Shown here piece by piece: positions 1 through 8,478 of a stretch of DNA of 64,000 nucleotides (the stretch's first letter is position 1; each line of letters starts with the position of its first letter). This DNA comes from Paenibacillus macerans (GTDB taxonomy: Bacteria > Bacillota > Bacilli > Paenibacillales > Paenibacillaceae). Location of the stretch: positions 806,001 to 870,000 of the forward strand of contig NZ_JAMBOE010000001.1 of NCBI RefSeq assembly GCF_023715465.1, written 5' to 3'. Under the pieces are notes generated by a model. It was not told where the DNA came from. It searched no databases and saw nothing but the letters and a program-made list of their open reading frames with translations. A program made the translations under genes and the position numbers.

Positions 1-278
1 GCCGTCTGCTCCGGATGTTTGATTTGCACCGGAATGGCCATGACCGTCGGCGTCGTGATATTGTAAGCCAGCACGTTGCCGTTCCGGTCGCTGATTTCTC
101 CCCGTTTTGCCGAATAAGGGATGTTCCGGCGCCAGGAGTCCTCCGCTTTGGCCGACAACTCCGCGCCTTTTCCGATTTGCACATAGGCAAGGCGCACGGC
201 AAGGGCCGCAAATAACAAACACAACACCATCAACAGCCAGAACAGTCTTCGTCTGACGGTAAACTTGGAAATTTTCAC
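1..278 (-). CDS. spoVD: SpoVD, N-terminal part (runs off left edge)
   Basis: This is the start of a class B penicillin-binding protein that cross-links peptidoglycan; in spore formers the copy after pbpB makes the spore cortex. I read 92 codons from a GTG at 276-278, which follows a strong GGGGGG ribosome site. The protein has a basic tail (KFTVRRR), one membrane segment (about residues 11-28) and the PBP dimerisation-domain start RNIPYSAKRGEISDRNG with Asn-Val-Leu-Ala. The transpeptidase domain is outside the window. It follows pbpB by 79 bp in the order mraZ-rsmH-ftsL-pbpB-spoVD known from Bacillus, which is why I call SpoVD rather than a second FtsI. The name is inferred from position plus family. 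Confidence 0.85.
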   Translation of the reverse strand, partial: MKISKFTVRRRLFWLLMVLCLLFAALAVRLAYVQIGKGAELSAKAEDSWRRNIPYSAKRGEISDRNGNVLAYNITTPTVMAIPVQIKHPEQT

Positions 279-357
279 TGGTTGCCCCCCTATCCCATCC
301 TGACGTTTGAATGTTTTCATATCAAGGATATTCAGGACAACCAGGGGTTAGAACAAG

Positions 358-2592
358 CTATGGCGAGTTCGCGCCAGCCACTGACTCGCCGGAGACTTCA
401 CCGTCCGCCGTCTCACTGCCGTCCGCCGCTTCCCCCTTTGTTTCCTCCTCCGTGACCGGCGGCTCAAGCGTCAATTCGACTCTTCGCGCCCCATTCTCTT
501 CGATCACTTTTTGCGAGGCGACGTATCCTTCCCCCTTTGCGGTGACTGGCACCTGAAGAACCGATAGCAGCTCCATCGCATCCCGCAGCGATTCTCCATT
601 CAGGTTCGGAATTTTCATGTTCGCTCCTTCTTCGGTCAGCAAATAAACGAATTGGCCCGTTTTCAGGATGCTTCCTGCTTTGGGGTATTGGGAGATAACT
701 CCCGTGCCGCTTCCCAAGGTCGCATAGGAGATCCCTGCGGCAACGAGGGTGTCTTTGGCTTTTTGCACGCCCATTCCCTTAAGGTCGGGAACCTTCGGTC
801 CGCTTTCAGCATGATTCGATTTCTCGGCGTTGGTATCAATCGTTTTAGGCACGCCCATATACTGGAGTGTTTGGTTTACGATTTTTTTGAACACCGGGGC
901 CGCCGCCGTTCCGCCGCCCAGCTCGGAATCCTTCGGTTCGTCAATCAAAACGATGACGGCGATCTTCGGATCATCCACTGGCGCATAGCCGATAAAAGAA
1001 ACGACCTGCTTGGAATAGTTATATTCGCCGTTCACGACTTTTACAGCCGTTCCCGTTTTCCCCGCGATCCGGTAACCCTCAATGTAAGCGTGGCGGCCGG
1101 TCCCAATTTTCTGGTCGGAAACGACTTGCTCCAAATATCCGCCAACTTCCTTTGCGGTTTCCGGCGCGATCACCTGGCGGATAACTTTCGGTTTGATCTC
1201 CTCCGTTTTACCGGTTTGCGGATCAGTGATGGATTTGACGATATGCGGCTCCATCAGCTTGCCGCCATTCGCCACCGCCGCCACCGCAACGATCTGCTGC
1301 AGCGGCGTAACGAGCAACTTGCCGTGCCCGTAGGACATCGCCGCGAAGTCGGCCTGCTGCACGGGATCGACAATCCCTTTGGCTTCGCCCGGCAGCTCAA
1401 TGCCCGTCTTCTGCCCGAATCCGAAATTGTCGACGTAGCTTTTCAGCCGTTCGGGGCCCAGCATCTCATAGCCCAGTTTGACAAAACCAACGTTACTGGA
1501 ACGCTTCACACCCTCCAAGTAAGTGATCGGCCCCCAGCCGGATCGTTTTAAATCGTGGATCGTTCGCCCCGGAACACGGATACTACCCGACATATAAGTG
1601 GCATTCGGGTTAAAAACCCCTTCCTGAACAGCTCCGGCCAAGGTGACGATTTTAAACGTCGATCCCGGTTCATACACCGATTTGATCGCGTGGTTGTAAA
1701 AGTTTTTCTGATCGACATCGGCCCAATATTCATTGGGGTCGTATGTAGGCATGTTTGCCATTCCGAGAATTTCCATCGTTTTCGGATCTACGGCGATGAC
1801 GCTCATGCTGATCGGCTGCAGTTCAGCATACGCTTCCTTCATCGCTTGTTCGATATAATACTGGATCGTATCATCGACCGTTAGCTGCAGGTTCTGCCCG
1901 TTTTTCGCCGGCTGGTAAATTTCGCTGGCTTTCGGGATTTCAATCCCCCTGCCGTCGCGTTTATATTCGATATAACCGTCTTCTCCCTTTAGCTTCTCGT
2001 CGTAATAAGCCTCCAGGCCGGACACCGCGTTGCCGTCGCGGTCGGTATAGCCCAGGATATGAGCGGCCAGGCTTTTTTGGGGATAATAGCGTTTTTGTTC
2101 CTTCATCAAATAAATGCCAGTGTCTTCCAATTTCTCGTGCTCCTGCAGCAGCTTGTTTCTGAAAGCCACCACTTGATCGCTGAGCTCCTGGTCAATTTTC
2201 AAACCTTCGTTGCGCACTTCCCGCTGGGCGTAATATTTGCCGTCTTTCATCTTCGCGTTGAGGAGGTCGCGTATCTCCTGCCCGTCTTTGCCGAGAATCC
2301 GGCTGAGCCCCTCGACCACTTCATTTTCTAAACCTTTGTCATGAATGATCCTAGGATTGACCACTACCGTATAGGCGGGAGCGTCCATGGCCAATACGTC
2401 GCCTTTACGGTCCGTGATCGTTCCACGGGTGGCGGGCAGATCCTTTTTGGTGGACCAAAGCGCTTCGGCACGCTTCTGCCAAAAATCCTCTTGGACGATC
2501 TGCAGCCAAAACACTCTCCCTATCAATACAGCAAAAAAGAGGGTAACGCATCCCCCTATCAGCAATGTTCGCAGTTTTATTCTTTTGGTCAT
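358..2592 (-). CDS. pbpB: Division transpeptidase PBP2B with two PASTA domains
   Basis: Class B penicillin-binding protein, 744 aa, that cross-links septal peptidoglycan as part of the divisome. Visible are a cytoplasmic basic start, a membrane anchor (about residues 9-29), the dimerisation region RGTITDRKGD, and the three transpeptidase motifs STFK (about 311), SSN (about 365) and KTGT (about 512). Two C-terminal PASTA repeats follow (about 600-655 and 658-712), then an acidic Gly/Ser-rich tail. I use ATG at 2592, 8 nt after AAAGAGG; a TTG at 2598 is too close to that site. ftsL ends 23 bp upstream and spoVD starts 79 bp downstream, so all are likely one transcript. Confidence 0.95.
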   Translation of the reverse strand: MTKRIKLRTLLIGGCVTLFFAVLIGRVFWLQIVQEDFWQKRAEALWSTKKDLPATRGTITDRKGDVLAMDAPAYTVVVNPRIIHDKGLENEVVEGLSRILGKDGQEIRDLLNAKMKDGKYYAQREVRNEGLKIDQELSDQVVAFRNKLLQEHEKLEDTGIYLMKEQKRYYPQKSLAAHILGYTDRDGNAVSGLEAYYDEKLKGEDGYIEYKRDGRGIEIPKASEIYQPAKNGQNLQLTVDDTIQYYIEQAMKEAYAELQPISMSVIAVDPKTMEILGMANMPTYDPNEYWADVDQKNFYNHAIKSVYEPGSTFKIVTLAGAVQEGVFNPNATYMSGSIRVPGRTIHDLKRSGWGPITYLEGVKRSSNVGFVKLGYEMLGPERLKSYVDNFGFGQKTGIELPGEAKGIVDPVQQADFAAMSYGHGKLLVTPLQQIVAVAAVANGGKLMEPHIVKSITDPQTGKTEEIKPKVIRQVIAPETAKEVGGYLEQVVSDQKIGTGRHAYIEGYRIAGKTGTAVKVVNGEYNYSKQVVSFIGYAPVDDPKIAVIVLIDEPKDSELGGGTAAAPVFKKIVNQTLQYMGVPKTIDTNAEKSNHAESGPKVPDLKGMGVQKAKDTLVAAGISYATLGSGTGVISQYPKAGSILKTGQFVYLLTEEGANMKIPNLNGESLRDAMELLSVLQVPVTAKGEGYVASQKVIEENGARRVELTLEPPVTEEETKGEAADGSETADGEVSGESVAGANSP

Positions 2593-2615
2593 GGCCAAAC
2601 CTCTTTAAAGTAGGA

Positions 2616-3086
2616 TTATTTTCGGATTGCCGTCAGGCCGTCCGCATGGTCCGTCTCTTCCGATGAGCCGTCAGTCTCCGCACTGTCACCCGGAGTTGCC
2701 ACCGATGATGCCCCCGGCGGAACCTGGACATGGAACCCTTCTTCTTCCGGCTCAACATAACCAAGTTTGGCCGCTTCCTCCGGAACTTGTTCCTCCAGCT
2801 TTTCTTTTTTGATCGACAATTGCTCGATCTCGGCGCTCATCGTTTGAATATCCGTATTCAAATTAAACATTTGCCGCTTGATGCTGTAAAGTGTAACATT
2901 TTGCCATAGGAGACCAGCCATCACCGCCACGCAAAAAATAATCGTCATCATATACAGCAGTTTCTCGCGCACCGGAAGCGTTGAGCGGCGAGTGACGACC
3001 TTCGTCGTTTCGCGATAGCGCTGTGACGGATGACTGCGTTGTGCTGACTTTTCTTTTACTGCCAAGTTCCCCCGCGAATAAGCCAT
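2616..3086 (-). CDS. ftsL: Cell division protein FtsL
   Basis: Small bitopic divisome protein, 156 aa, which works with DivIB/DivIC and PBP2B at the septum. It has a basic cytoplasmic tail, one membrane segment (about residues 44-64, YMMTIIFCVAVMAGLLW) and an outer coiled coil (about 70-105, IKRQMFNLNTDIQTMSAEIE). The C-terminus is an unusual 45-residue acidic, Ser/Asp-rich tail, longer than in Bacillus FtsL. Its ATG directly abuts the TAA of rsmH, so translation is probably coupled. The call rests on topology and position between rsmH and pbpB, because FtsL sequences are poorly conserved. Confidence 0.85.
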   Translation of the reverse strand: MAYSRGNLAVKEKSAQRSHPSQRYRETTKVVTRRSTLPVREKLLYMMTIIFCVAVMAGLLWQNVTLYSIKRQMFNLNTDIQTMSAEIEQLSIKKEKLEEQVPEEAAKLGYVEPEEEGFHVQVPPGASSVATPGDSAETDGSSEETDHADGLTAIRK

Positions 3087-4061
3087 TTACGATTCCTCCA
3101 CTAAGGTTTGCAATTTCTCCGCCACGCGCAATTTTGCCGACCGCGCCCGCGAGTTTTCGGCCAGTTCCCTCTCTGACGGAACCACCGGTTTCCGGTTTAT
3201 TAGCTTCAGCGATCCCTTCCCCCCGCACACGCACATCGGAAAGTCGGGAGGACAGGTGCATTTCTCCACATAACCGGCAAAAATCTGCTTGCAGATGCGG
3301 TCTTCCAACGAATGAAAGGTGATGACCGAAACTCTGCCGCCCGGCGCCAAACAACGAATCGCGGCATGCAGTCCTTCTTCAAACGCACCAAGCTCGTCGT
3401 TTACGGCGATCCGCAGCGCCTGAAAACTGCGTTTGGCGGGGTGACCGCCCGTTCGCCGGGCCGCCGCCGGGATTCCTTCCTTGATCAGTTCGACCAGTTG
3501 ACCGGTCGTTTCCACCGGCTCCTGATCGCGCCTCTCCACTATGACCTTAGCGATGCGTCTGGAGAACTTCTCTTCTCCGTACTGGAACAAAATGCGGGCA
3601 ATTTCCCGCGCCGGCCATTCGTTAACGATTTCCCGCGCCGTGAGCCGCGCCGTTTGATCCATGCGCATATCGAGCGGAGCATCGGCGTTGTAGCTGAAGC
3701 CGCGTTCCCCCTCGTCGAACTGTGGAGACGAAACGCCCAGATCAAACAACACGCCGTCCACCTGCGGAACCCCGTTCTGCCGAGGAAGACCGCCCTGCTC
3801 CAACAGCTTTTGTTCCAGATGGCGAAAATTGCTTTTCACCAAAGTTAACTTGTCCGCATAAGAGGCCAAACGTTCTTTGGCATTGTCCAGCGCCCAGTCG
3901 TCCTGATCAAAAGCGATTAGTCTGCCGCCTTCGCCAAGCCGGGACAAAATGACCGAGCTGTGGCCGCCGCCTCCCAGCGTACAATCTACGTAAATGCCGT
4001 CCGGCTTGATGCGCAGCCCTTCTGTCGCTTCTTCTTTAAGCACCGTGATGTGATGAAACAC
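3087..4061 (-). CDS. rsmH: 16S rRNA (cytosine(1402)-N4)-methyltransferase RsmH
   Basis: S-adenosylmethionine-dependent enzyme (old name MraW) that methylates N4 of C1402 in 16S rRNA, near the ribosomal P site. The 324-aa protein shows the family start [16 protein letters not shown], the SAM-binding loop [10 protein letters not shown], the motif [15 protein letters not shown] and the C-terminal [10 protein letters not shown] Cys cluster ([14 protein letters not shown]) near residue 270 is usual in the Firmicute branch. It lies 112 bp downstream of mraZ, with repeat-derived sequence between them, and its stop touches the ftsL start. Confidence 0.96.
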   Translation of the reverse strand: MFHHITVLKEEATEGLRIKPDGIYVDCTLGGGGHSSVILSRLGEGGRLIAFDQDDWALDNAKERLASYADKLTLVKSNFRHLEQKLLEQGGLPRQNGVPQVDGVLFDLGVSSPQFDEGERGFSYNADAPLDMRMDQTARLTAREIVNEWPAREIARILFQYGEEKFSRRIAKVIVERRDQEPVETTGQLVELIKEGIPAAARRTGGHPAKRSFQALRIAVNDELGAFEEGLHAAIRCLAPGGRVSVITFHSLEDRICKQIFAGYVEKCTCPPDFPMCVCGGKGSLKLINRKPVVPSERELAENSRARSAKLRVAEKLQTLVEES

Positions 4062-4099
4062 GACTAACGCCCCTCCAGACTAGAACTCGATTTTAAATA

Positions 4100-4173
4100 A
4101 ACCTGGTTACATCTTCGAAAACCGGCTTTTTGACTACCTTTACCGTGATCAAAAGCCGACTTTTTAACCACCT
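4100..4173. repeat. Tandem end fragments of repeat family C
   Basis: The mraZ-rsmH gap holds two direct copies, 34 bp apart, of a sequence like CCGRCTTTTTGACTACCTTTA (about 4122-4142 and 4156-4176 on the + strand). The second is preceded by GTGATCAAAAG. This matches the right end of the MITE-like element at 54279-54446 (GTGATCAAAAGTCGACTTTT then GAACTACCTC). The stop codon of mraZ lies at the edge of the second copy. Confidence 0.6.
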
Positions 4174-4611
4174 TTACAGGTCGAAATTGAAGTCGACCAG
4201 CTTCTCGGCGATTTCGTTAAACGTATCCTCCGACTGCTGGAAGTATTGCTCCCAAGTATCCCGGCTCCAAATCTCAACCCGATTCGATACGCCCAGAACA
4301 ACGCAATCCTTCTCCAGCTTCGCATACTGCCTTAAATTGCTTGGCAAGTTTACCCTTCCCTGTTTATCCCACTCGCATTCCGTAGCTCCGGAGAAAAAAA
4401 AGCGGGTAAACGCACGCGCGTCCGACTTCATGAGCGGCAAAGCTTTCAGCTTCTGCTCCAGCACTTCCCATTCCTGCATCGGATAAACGAAAAGACACTG
4501 GTCCAAGCCGCGGGTAACAACAAAAGAGCTTCCGAGGAGATCACGAAACTTAGCCGGGATAATAATCCGGCCTTTGTCGTCAATGCTATGTTGGAATTCC
4601 CCCATAAACAT
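4174..4611 (-). CDS. mraZ: MraZ, regulator of the division cluster
   Basis: DNA-binding protein of the AbrB-like double-swapped-hairpin family; in other bacteria it forms a ring and binds TGGGN repeats in front of its own operon. The 145-aa sequence is colinear with Bacillus Mra[21 protein letters not shown], the central [19 protein letters not shown] and [15 protein letters not shown]. Two MraZ halves (about 1-70 and 75-143) are visible. I start at ATG 4611 because the open frame upstream of it runs through the operator and lacks family similarity. It is the first gene of the dcw transcript and probably autoregulated. Confidence 0.95.
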   Translation of the reverse strand: MFMGEFQHSIDDKGRIIIPAKFRDLLGSSFVVTRGLDQCLFVYPMQEWEVLEQKLKALPLMKSDARAFTRFFFSGATECEWDKQGRVNLPSNLRQYAKLEKDCVVLGVSNRVEIWSRDTWEQYFQQSEDTFNEIAEKLVDFNFDL

Positions 4612-4631
4612 TGGTGTCTCACTCCCTACCT

Positions 4632-4661
4632 CTTTCCCCCACTTTACACCACTTTGCCCCA
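4632..4661 (-). promoter_or_regulatory. MraZ box (three TGGKG repeats, 10-bp period)
   Basis: On the minus strand, starting 50 bp before the mraZ ATG, there are TGGGG (4661-4657), TGGTG (4651-4647) and TGGGG (4641-4637), each followed by a NAAAG spacer (CAAAG, TAAAG, GAAAG). A degenerate fourth unit (AGGTA) follows. Direct TGGGN repeats with 5-bp spacers are the known binding signature of MraZ in other bacteria; here the arrangement is read directly from the sequence. Confidence 0.85.
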
Positions 4662-4854
4662 CATGTTAAGTACCTATTCTGCATTTAGCGGAAAAATCCT
4701 GCTTGCGGGCGGAAATTTTTTATCAAGGGGGAGGCGGAGGTATCGGCGTAACTGTGAAAAAGTTGGGCTTCGAGCGCTGTTGCTATCGGATGATTCAATT
4801 TGATAGTTCGAAACATTTCTCCGTTACGGGCCACCTGTCTTGGGGAAACGGGGG

Positions 4855-4892
4855 AAGCCCCTTTTCCGGATTGTTTTTCGGAAAAGGGGCTG
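4855..4892. terminator. Hairpin in mraZ-ahcY gap
   Basis: The arms GCCCCTTTTCCG and CGGAAAAGGGGC (about 4857-4868 and 4878-4889) are a near-perfect inverted repeat around a short loop. There is no good U-tract on either side, so termination is uncertain. It could also be a leftover of a repeat. Confidence 0.35.
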
Positions 4893-4929
4893 TGCTGAAA
4901 TTCTTTTCGGTGTTCAGCTTCGTACCGTT

Positions 4930-5180
4930 AGCGGCTATTTGAACGACCGACCGCCGGCCTTCAAAAATAGCGGTACTTTTTGTACTTATTATCCGGAACC
5001 TAGCCTGTTCATCCCCATTAGCGGAATTTTTTGTACTTATTTTCCTATGTACGGTCCGGAACGCGGGCATTTTCTTGCGATCGGAGAAAATAGCGACATA
5101 AATTCCCTCTATTTCTCTCATATGGACGGATATCGGAGGAATAAAAACATTTTTTCCCTTTATTTTTTACGCTGAAGTAT
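4930..5180 (-). repeat. Dispersed intergenic repeat family A, copy 1
   Basis: Read on the minus strand, this stretch matches 48300-48520 (+) at roughly 75-80% by eye. Shared words include GAGAAATAGAGG, GTCGCTATTT, CCGCTAATGGGGAT, CCGGATAATAAG and CCGCTATTTT. No coding potential is convincing in it. It fills most of the gap between mraZ and ahcY; the rest of that gap (4680-4930) shows only a small inverted repeat (GCCCCTTTTCCG/CGGAAAAGGGGC, about 4857-4889). Confidence 0.7.
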
Positions 5181-5269
5181 CTTGGGCAACTCGGATTTTT
5201 GCAGATACTCTCTGCGCAATACAAAAGAGCAGCACGACCGACACTCGGACACACTCAGAGGTTGAACAA

Positions 5270-5320
5270 TACAAAAGCGCGAGCAGCCGGGAGGTATCAC
5301 TTATCCGCTGCTCGCGCTAT
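5270..5320 (-). terminator. Rho-independent terminator after ahcY
   Basis: The arms GCGCGAGCAGC (5277-5287) and GCTGCTCGCGC (5307-5317) form an 11-bp stem. On the minus strand this is followed by TTTTGTATT. It lies about 60 bp after the ahcY stop. Confidence 0.8.
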
Positions 5321-5380
5321 TCAAAAAAATCCCTAGTCTATCTGTCTACAAAGGAACTCGACCGCGCCGCAGCCGGCCGA

Positions 5381-6649
5381 CTAATGCTCCTGCCAGCTGT
5401 CGAGGTAGGCGCGCTGCTCGGCGGAAAGCGTGTCGATGCCTACGCCGAGGCTTTCCAGCTTGAAACGGGCCACTTGCTCATCGAGTTCGTACGGCACGTT
5501 AACGACCGTGCTGCCGATTTCTTTATAGCGGTCATTGACATACTTCAGCGACAACGCCTGAAGCGCAAACGTCATGTCCATGATTTCCGCCGGATGTCCG
5601 TCGCCAGCGGCAAGATTGACGAGACGGCCTTCGGCAAGGATATACATTTTCCGTCCGTCCTTCAATTGATATTCCTCGATATTGCGGCGTACGGTCCGCA
5701 CCGAGACGGAACGTTCCTGCAGTTCAGGTTTGTTCACTTCTACGTCGAAATGGCCGGCGTTCGACAAAATCGCGCCGTCTTTCATCACATCGTAATGCTC
5801 GCCGCGAATGACGTCACGGTTGCCGGTTACCGTCACAAAGAAATCGCCGAGTTTGGCGGCTTCCCGCATCGGCATTACACGGAACCCGTCCATGTAGGCT
5901 TCGACGGCTTTGATCGCATCAACTTCGGTGACGATGACGTTTGCGCCAAGCCCCTTGGCCCGCATCGCTACGCCTTTGCCGCACCAGCCGTAGCCTACGA
6001 CGACGACGGTTTTGCCCGCGACGACCAAATTCGTCGTGCGGTTGATGCCGTCCCATACCGATTGCCCGGTACCATAGCGGTTGTCGAACAAATATTTGCA
6101 GTACGCATCGTTTACTGCGACCATTGGGAATTTAAGCTTTCCTTCCTTATCCATCGCTTTCAGGCGCAAAATGCCAGTCGTCGTTTCCTCGGCGCCGCCG
6201 CGGACATTTTCCAGCAAGTCCGGCCGTTCGGAATGCAGGATCGTCACCAGATCACCGCCGTCGTCGATAATCAAATCGGGTTTCGTTTCCAATGCCTTGA
6301 TCAAGAGAGCTTTGTACTCCGCCGGTTCCGGGTTGTATTTGGCAAATACCGTAACCCCGTCTTCCACGAGCGCCGCGCAGACATCATCCTGGGTCGACAG
6401 CGGATTGCTTCCGGTGATCGTCACTTCGGCTCCGCCGGCTTGCACCACTTTCGCCAAATAAGCGGTTTTCGCTTCAAGGTGCAGCGAGATCGTCACCTTC
6501 AATCCTTTAAAAGGCTGTTCCGCTTCAAACTGTTTGCGAATCCGGTTCAGTACCGGCATGTGGGCCTCCACCCAATCGATTTTGAGATGCCCCTCCGGGG
6601 CAAGCTTCAAGTCCGTAATAATGCTGTTTTGCATCGCTGCTGAACTCAT
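5381..6649 (-). CDS. ahcY: Adenosylhomocysteinase (S-adenosylhomocysteine hydrolase)
   Basis: NAD-dependent cytoplasmic enzyme that splits S-adenosylhomocysteine into adenosine and homocysteine in the methyl cycle. The 422-aa protein has the substrate region HLEAKTAYL (about 57-65), GSNPLSTQDDV, DDGGD (about 129), the NAD loop VVGYGWCGKG (about 217-226), NAGHFDVE (about 297) and EGRLVNLAAGDGHP. It is the short form without the 40-residue insertion of many bacterial enzymes. Lys in HLEAKTA replaces the Glu/Gln usual in the adenine-recognising HxTxETA motif, so substrate choice is worth checking. It follows bshC by 15 bp and is likely co-transcribed with it. Confidence 0.93.
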   Translation of the reverse strand: MSSAAMQNSIITDLKLAPEGHLKIDWVEAHMPVLNRIRKQFEAEQPFKGLKVTISLHLEAKTAYLAKVVQAGGAEVTITGSNPLSTQDDVCAALVEDGVTVFAKYNPEPAEYKALLIKALETKPDLIIDDGGDLVTILHSERPDLLENVRGGAEETTTGILRLKAMDKEGKLKFPMVAVNDAYCKYLFDNRYGTGQSVWDGINRTTNLVVAGKTVVVVGYGWCGKGVAMRAKGLGANVIVTEVDAIKAVEAYMDGFRVMPMREAAKLGDFFVTVTGNRDVIRGEHYDVMKDGAILSNAGHFDVEVNKPELQERSVSVRTVRRNIEEYQLKDGRKMYILAEGRLVNLAAGDGHPAEIMDMTFALQALSLKYVNDRYKEIGSTVVNVPYELDEQVARFKLESLGVGIDTLSAEQRAYLDSWQEH

Positions 6650-6664
6650 TTTGATCTGCCTCCT

Positions 6665-8302
6665 TTATAAATAAATAATTCGATGCGTTCCCGTGATGTC
6701 ATAAGGAATATCCATCAGAGTGTCAATCCATTCCACGCCAAACCGGTTCATATAATAAAATATGTTATAAACCCGTTCCTGCGGCTTCCGCAATGGAAAC
6801 AGCGATAGCTCGATCCGCTCAAAATGGCGCAATCCCGCTTCATTGCTTTTTTCCAGGGCATCCTTTGCCTTGCCGCGCAAATAGTCGATCTGATCGTAAA
6901 TTTTATCGCGATTGGCGGTCCCTAATTTCAGCAGCCCGTTTTGGATGGCGGCGAGCTGTTCGATCAGCGGATCGTACATTTCGCCAAAGCCCGACTTGAT
7001 TTCGTCGAAACGGGCATCGATATGGAGCGCGTCCTGATTCGCCAGCCATGCTTCACGTTTTTGCCGCAGGACCTCAATGTCTTTGACGTCGTTCCAGCTA
7101 AGGCCGTATTTTTCCATATGCTTCTGCAATGTGCCCTCTACCACGGTAAAAGACTCCCGCGCCAACAGCAGCGGCATTTGCAAGCCCAGCTTGCCGAACG
7201 CTTTGCGGGTTAACGCCCAGTAGGAGATTTCCCCCGCACCCAGCACGGCGCCGAGAACCGGAAAAAGGCTGTCCTGCATCAGCGGCCGGGTCAGCACATT
7301 GTTGCTGAAACGCTCCGGATGCTCGCGAAGCTCGGCCAACAGTTCATCCCTGGTGAAGGAAACCTTGCCTTTCCGGTCGGCGAAGCAGCCTTCCCGCTTG
7401 AACAACAGCAGCCGCTCCTGCTCATGTATGTAAAACAGATTGGCTCCGCCTTCGCTTACTTCGGCTTGCGGTTCATATCCAAGCCCAGCCAAATCGCCCA
7501 AGCTTTCGAAGTAAGCCGACTCCAGTTCGTCGTTTTGCCGAATGATCGCTTCAAACACCGGGGTCTCCAGTTTGCGCAGTTCACGATCCGCGGAATCCAG
7601 CAGCACAAGGCCGTATTTGCCGAACCAGGCCCCCATCAGCTTGGCGAAACATTCAGACAGACTGGCCGATTCCACAGCGGAACGTTTGAACAACTCCAGC
7701 AAGCCGGACTTAAACTCGCTGCCCGGAAGCAGCTGCTCCAGCTCATCCGCCGCCTGCTCCCATTCTTCTTTTTGAACCTGGCTAAAGCTGACCGGCAGAC
7801 GGTTGTCCGGATCACGCAAGATGCGAATGCGCTTGACCTGCAGGTCCGAAGACAACATGTAAGTATGATTCACTTCATCCCAATCGTGATCCTCCCCGGC
7901 GATCCAAAACACCGGCACGACCGGCCGATTCAGTTTGGCGGCGGCGGTTTGGGCCGCTTTAATAATCGTGATCGCCTTGTAAATCACCAGTAGCGGCCCG
8001 GTAAATAAGCCGCTTTGCTGCCCGCCGACGATGACCGCGGTCCCCGGCTGCGTTAGCCGGTCCAGCGCCTGCTCCACCGCGGCATCCGGGTTATGCAGGC
8101 GATTGTATTCGCGCAGCCGGCTTACCAAGGCGGCCCGGTTTATTCGGTGATGCTCCGTTTCATCCAGCCATTTGAGCCGTCTGTGCCAGCTATCATCCAG
8201 CGCCGGATCATATTCGTAAAGAGCGGCGACCGCTCCAAAACGATGGGCATACGCTTCCGCCAGCGGCCCGGGGGGCGCCAGAAGTTCTTGTACTATATTC
8301 AT
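6665..8302 (-). CDS. bshC: Bacillithiol biosynthesis cysteine-adding enzyme BshC
   Basis: Enzyme thought to add cysteine to glucosaminyl-malate in the last step of making bacillithiol, the low-molecular-weight thiol of Bacillales. Family features include AVIVGGQQSGLFTGPLLVIYKAITII, VPVFWIAGEDHDWDEVNH (a Rossmann nucleotide-binding part), LTRPLMQDSLFPVLGAVLGAGEISYW and a long C-terminal coiled coil. I prefer ATG 8302 (545 aa, AGGAGG 11 nt upstream), close to the usual 540 aa; ATG 8329 with its own GGAAGG site is the alternative. In Bacillus this gene (yllA) lies directly before mraZ; here ahcY and a repeat separate them. Confidence 0.93.
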   Translation of the reverse strand: MNIVQELLAPPGPLAEAYAHRFGAVAALYEYDPALDDSWHRRLKWLDETEHHRINRAALVSRLREYNRLHNPDAAVEQALDRLTQPGTAVIVGGQQSGLFTGPLLVIYKAITIIKAAQTAAAKLNRPVVPVFWIAGEDHDWDEVNHTYMLSSDLQVKRIRILRDPDNRLPVSFSQVQKEEWEQAADELEQLLPGSEFKSGLLELFKRSAVESASLSECFAKLMGAWFGKYGLVLLDSADRELRKLETPVFEAIIRQNDELESAYFESLGDLAGLGYEPQAEVSEGGANLFYIHEQERLLLFKREGCFADRKGKVSFTRDELLAELREHPERFSNNVLTRPLMQDSLFPVLGAVLGAGEISYWALTRKAFGKLGLQMPLLLARESFTVVEGTLQKHMEKYGLSWNDVKDIEVLRQKREAWLANQDALHIDARFDEIKSGFGEMYDPLIEQLAAIQNGLLKLGTANRDKIYDQIDYLRGKAKDALEKSNEAGLRHFERIELSLFPLRKPQERVYNIFYYMNRFGVEWIDTLMDIPYDITGTHRIIYL

Positions 8303-8399
8303 CAGGTTAATGTCCTCCTGTTCTTCCATACAAACCTTCCTTGATTGTACCGGATACTCCGCGTACCCGTCAAAGCTAACCTTACTTTTGTTAAATTTC

Positions 8400-8478
8400 T
8401 CACTTTCCGTAAGCCGCGAACGGCAAAAAACTCCCGCTGCCGGTTTAACCGTGCAGCCGGAGTTTACCTCAAAACAGC
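8400..8478 (-). terminator. Possible terminator after oppF
   Basis: The arms CTCCCGCTGCCGG (about 8430) and CCGTGCAGCCGGAG (about 8447) give an imperfect hairpin. On the minus strand it reads CTCCGGCTGCACGG... GGCAGCGGGAGTTTTTTGCC, ending in a clear T-run just past oppF. Confidence 0.7.

Noticed and set aside
4795-5121. 108-codon frame in the mraZ-ahcY gap
   Set aside because: It is made of repeat family A; the other copy at 48300 has no matching frame.
5384-6643. 419-codon open frame on the + strand opposite ahcY
   Set aside because: Mirror of a well-conserved gene; no motif or ribosome site.
6650-6664. SAM-type riboswitch before ahcY
   Set aside because: Only 15 bp separate bshC and ahcY; no room for a leader.
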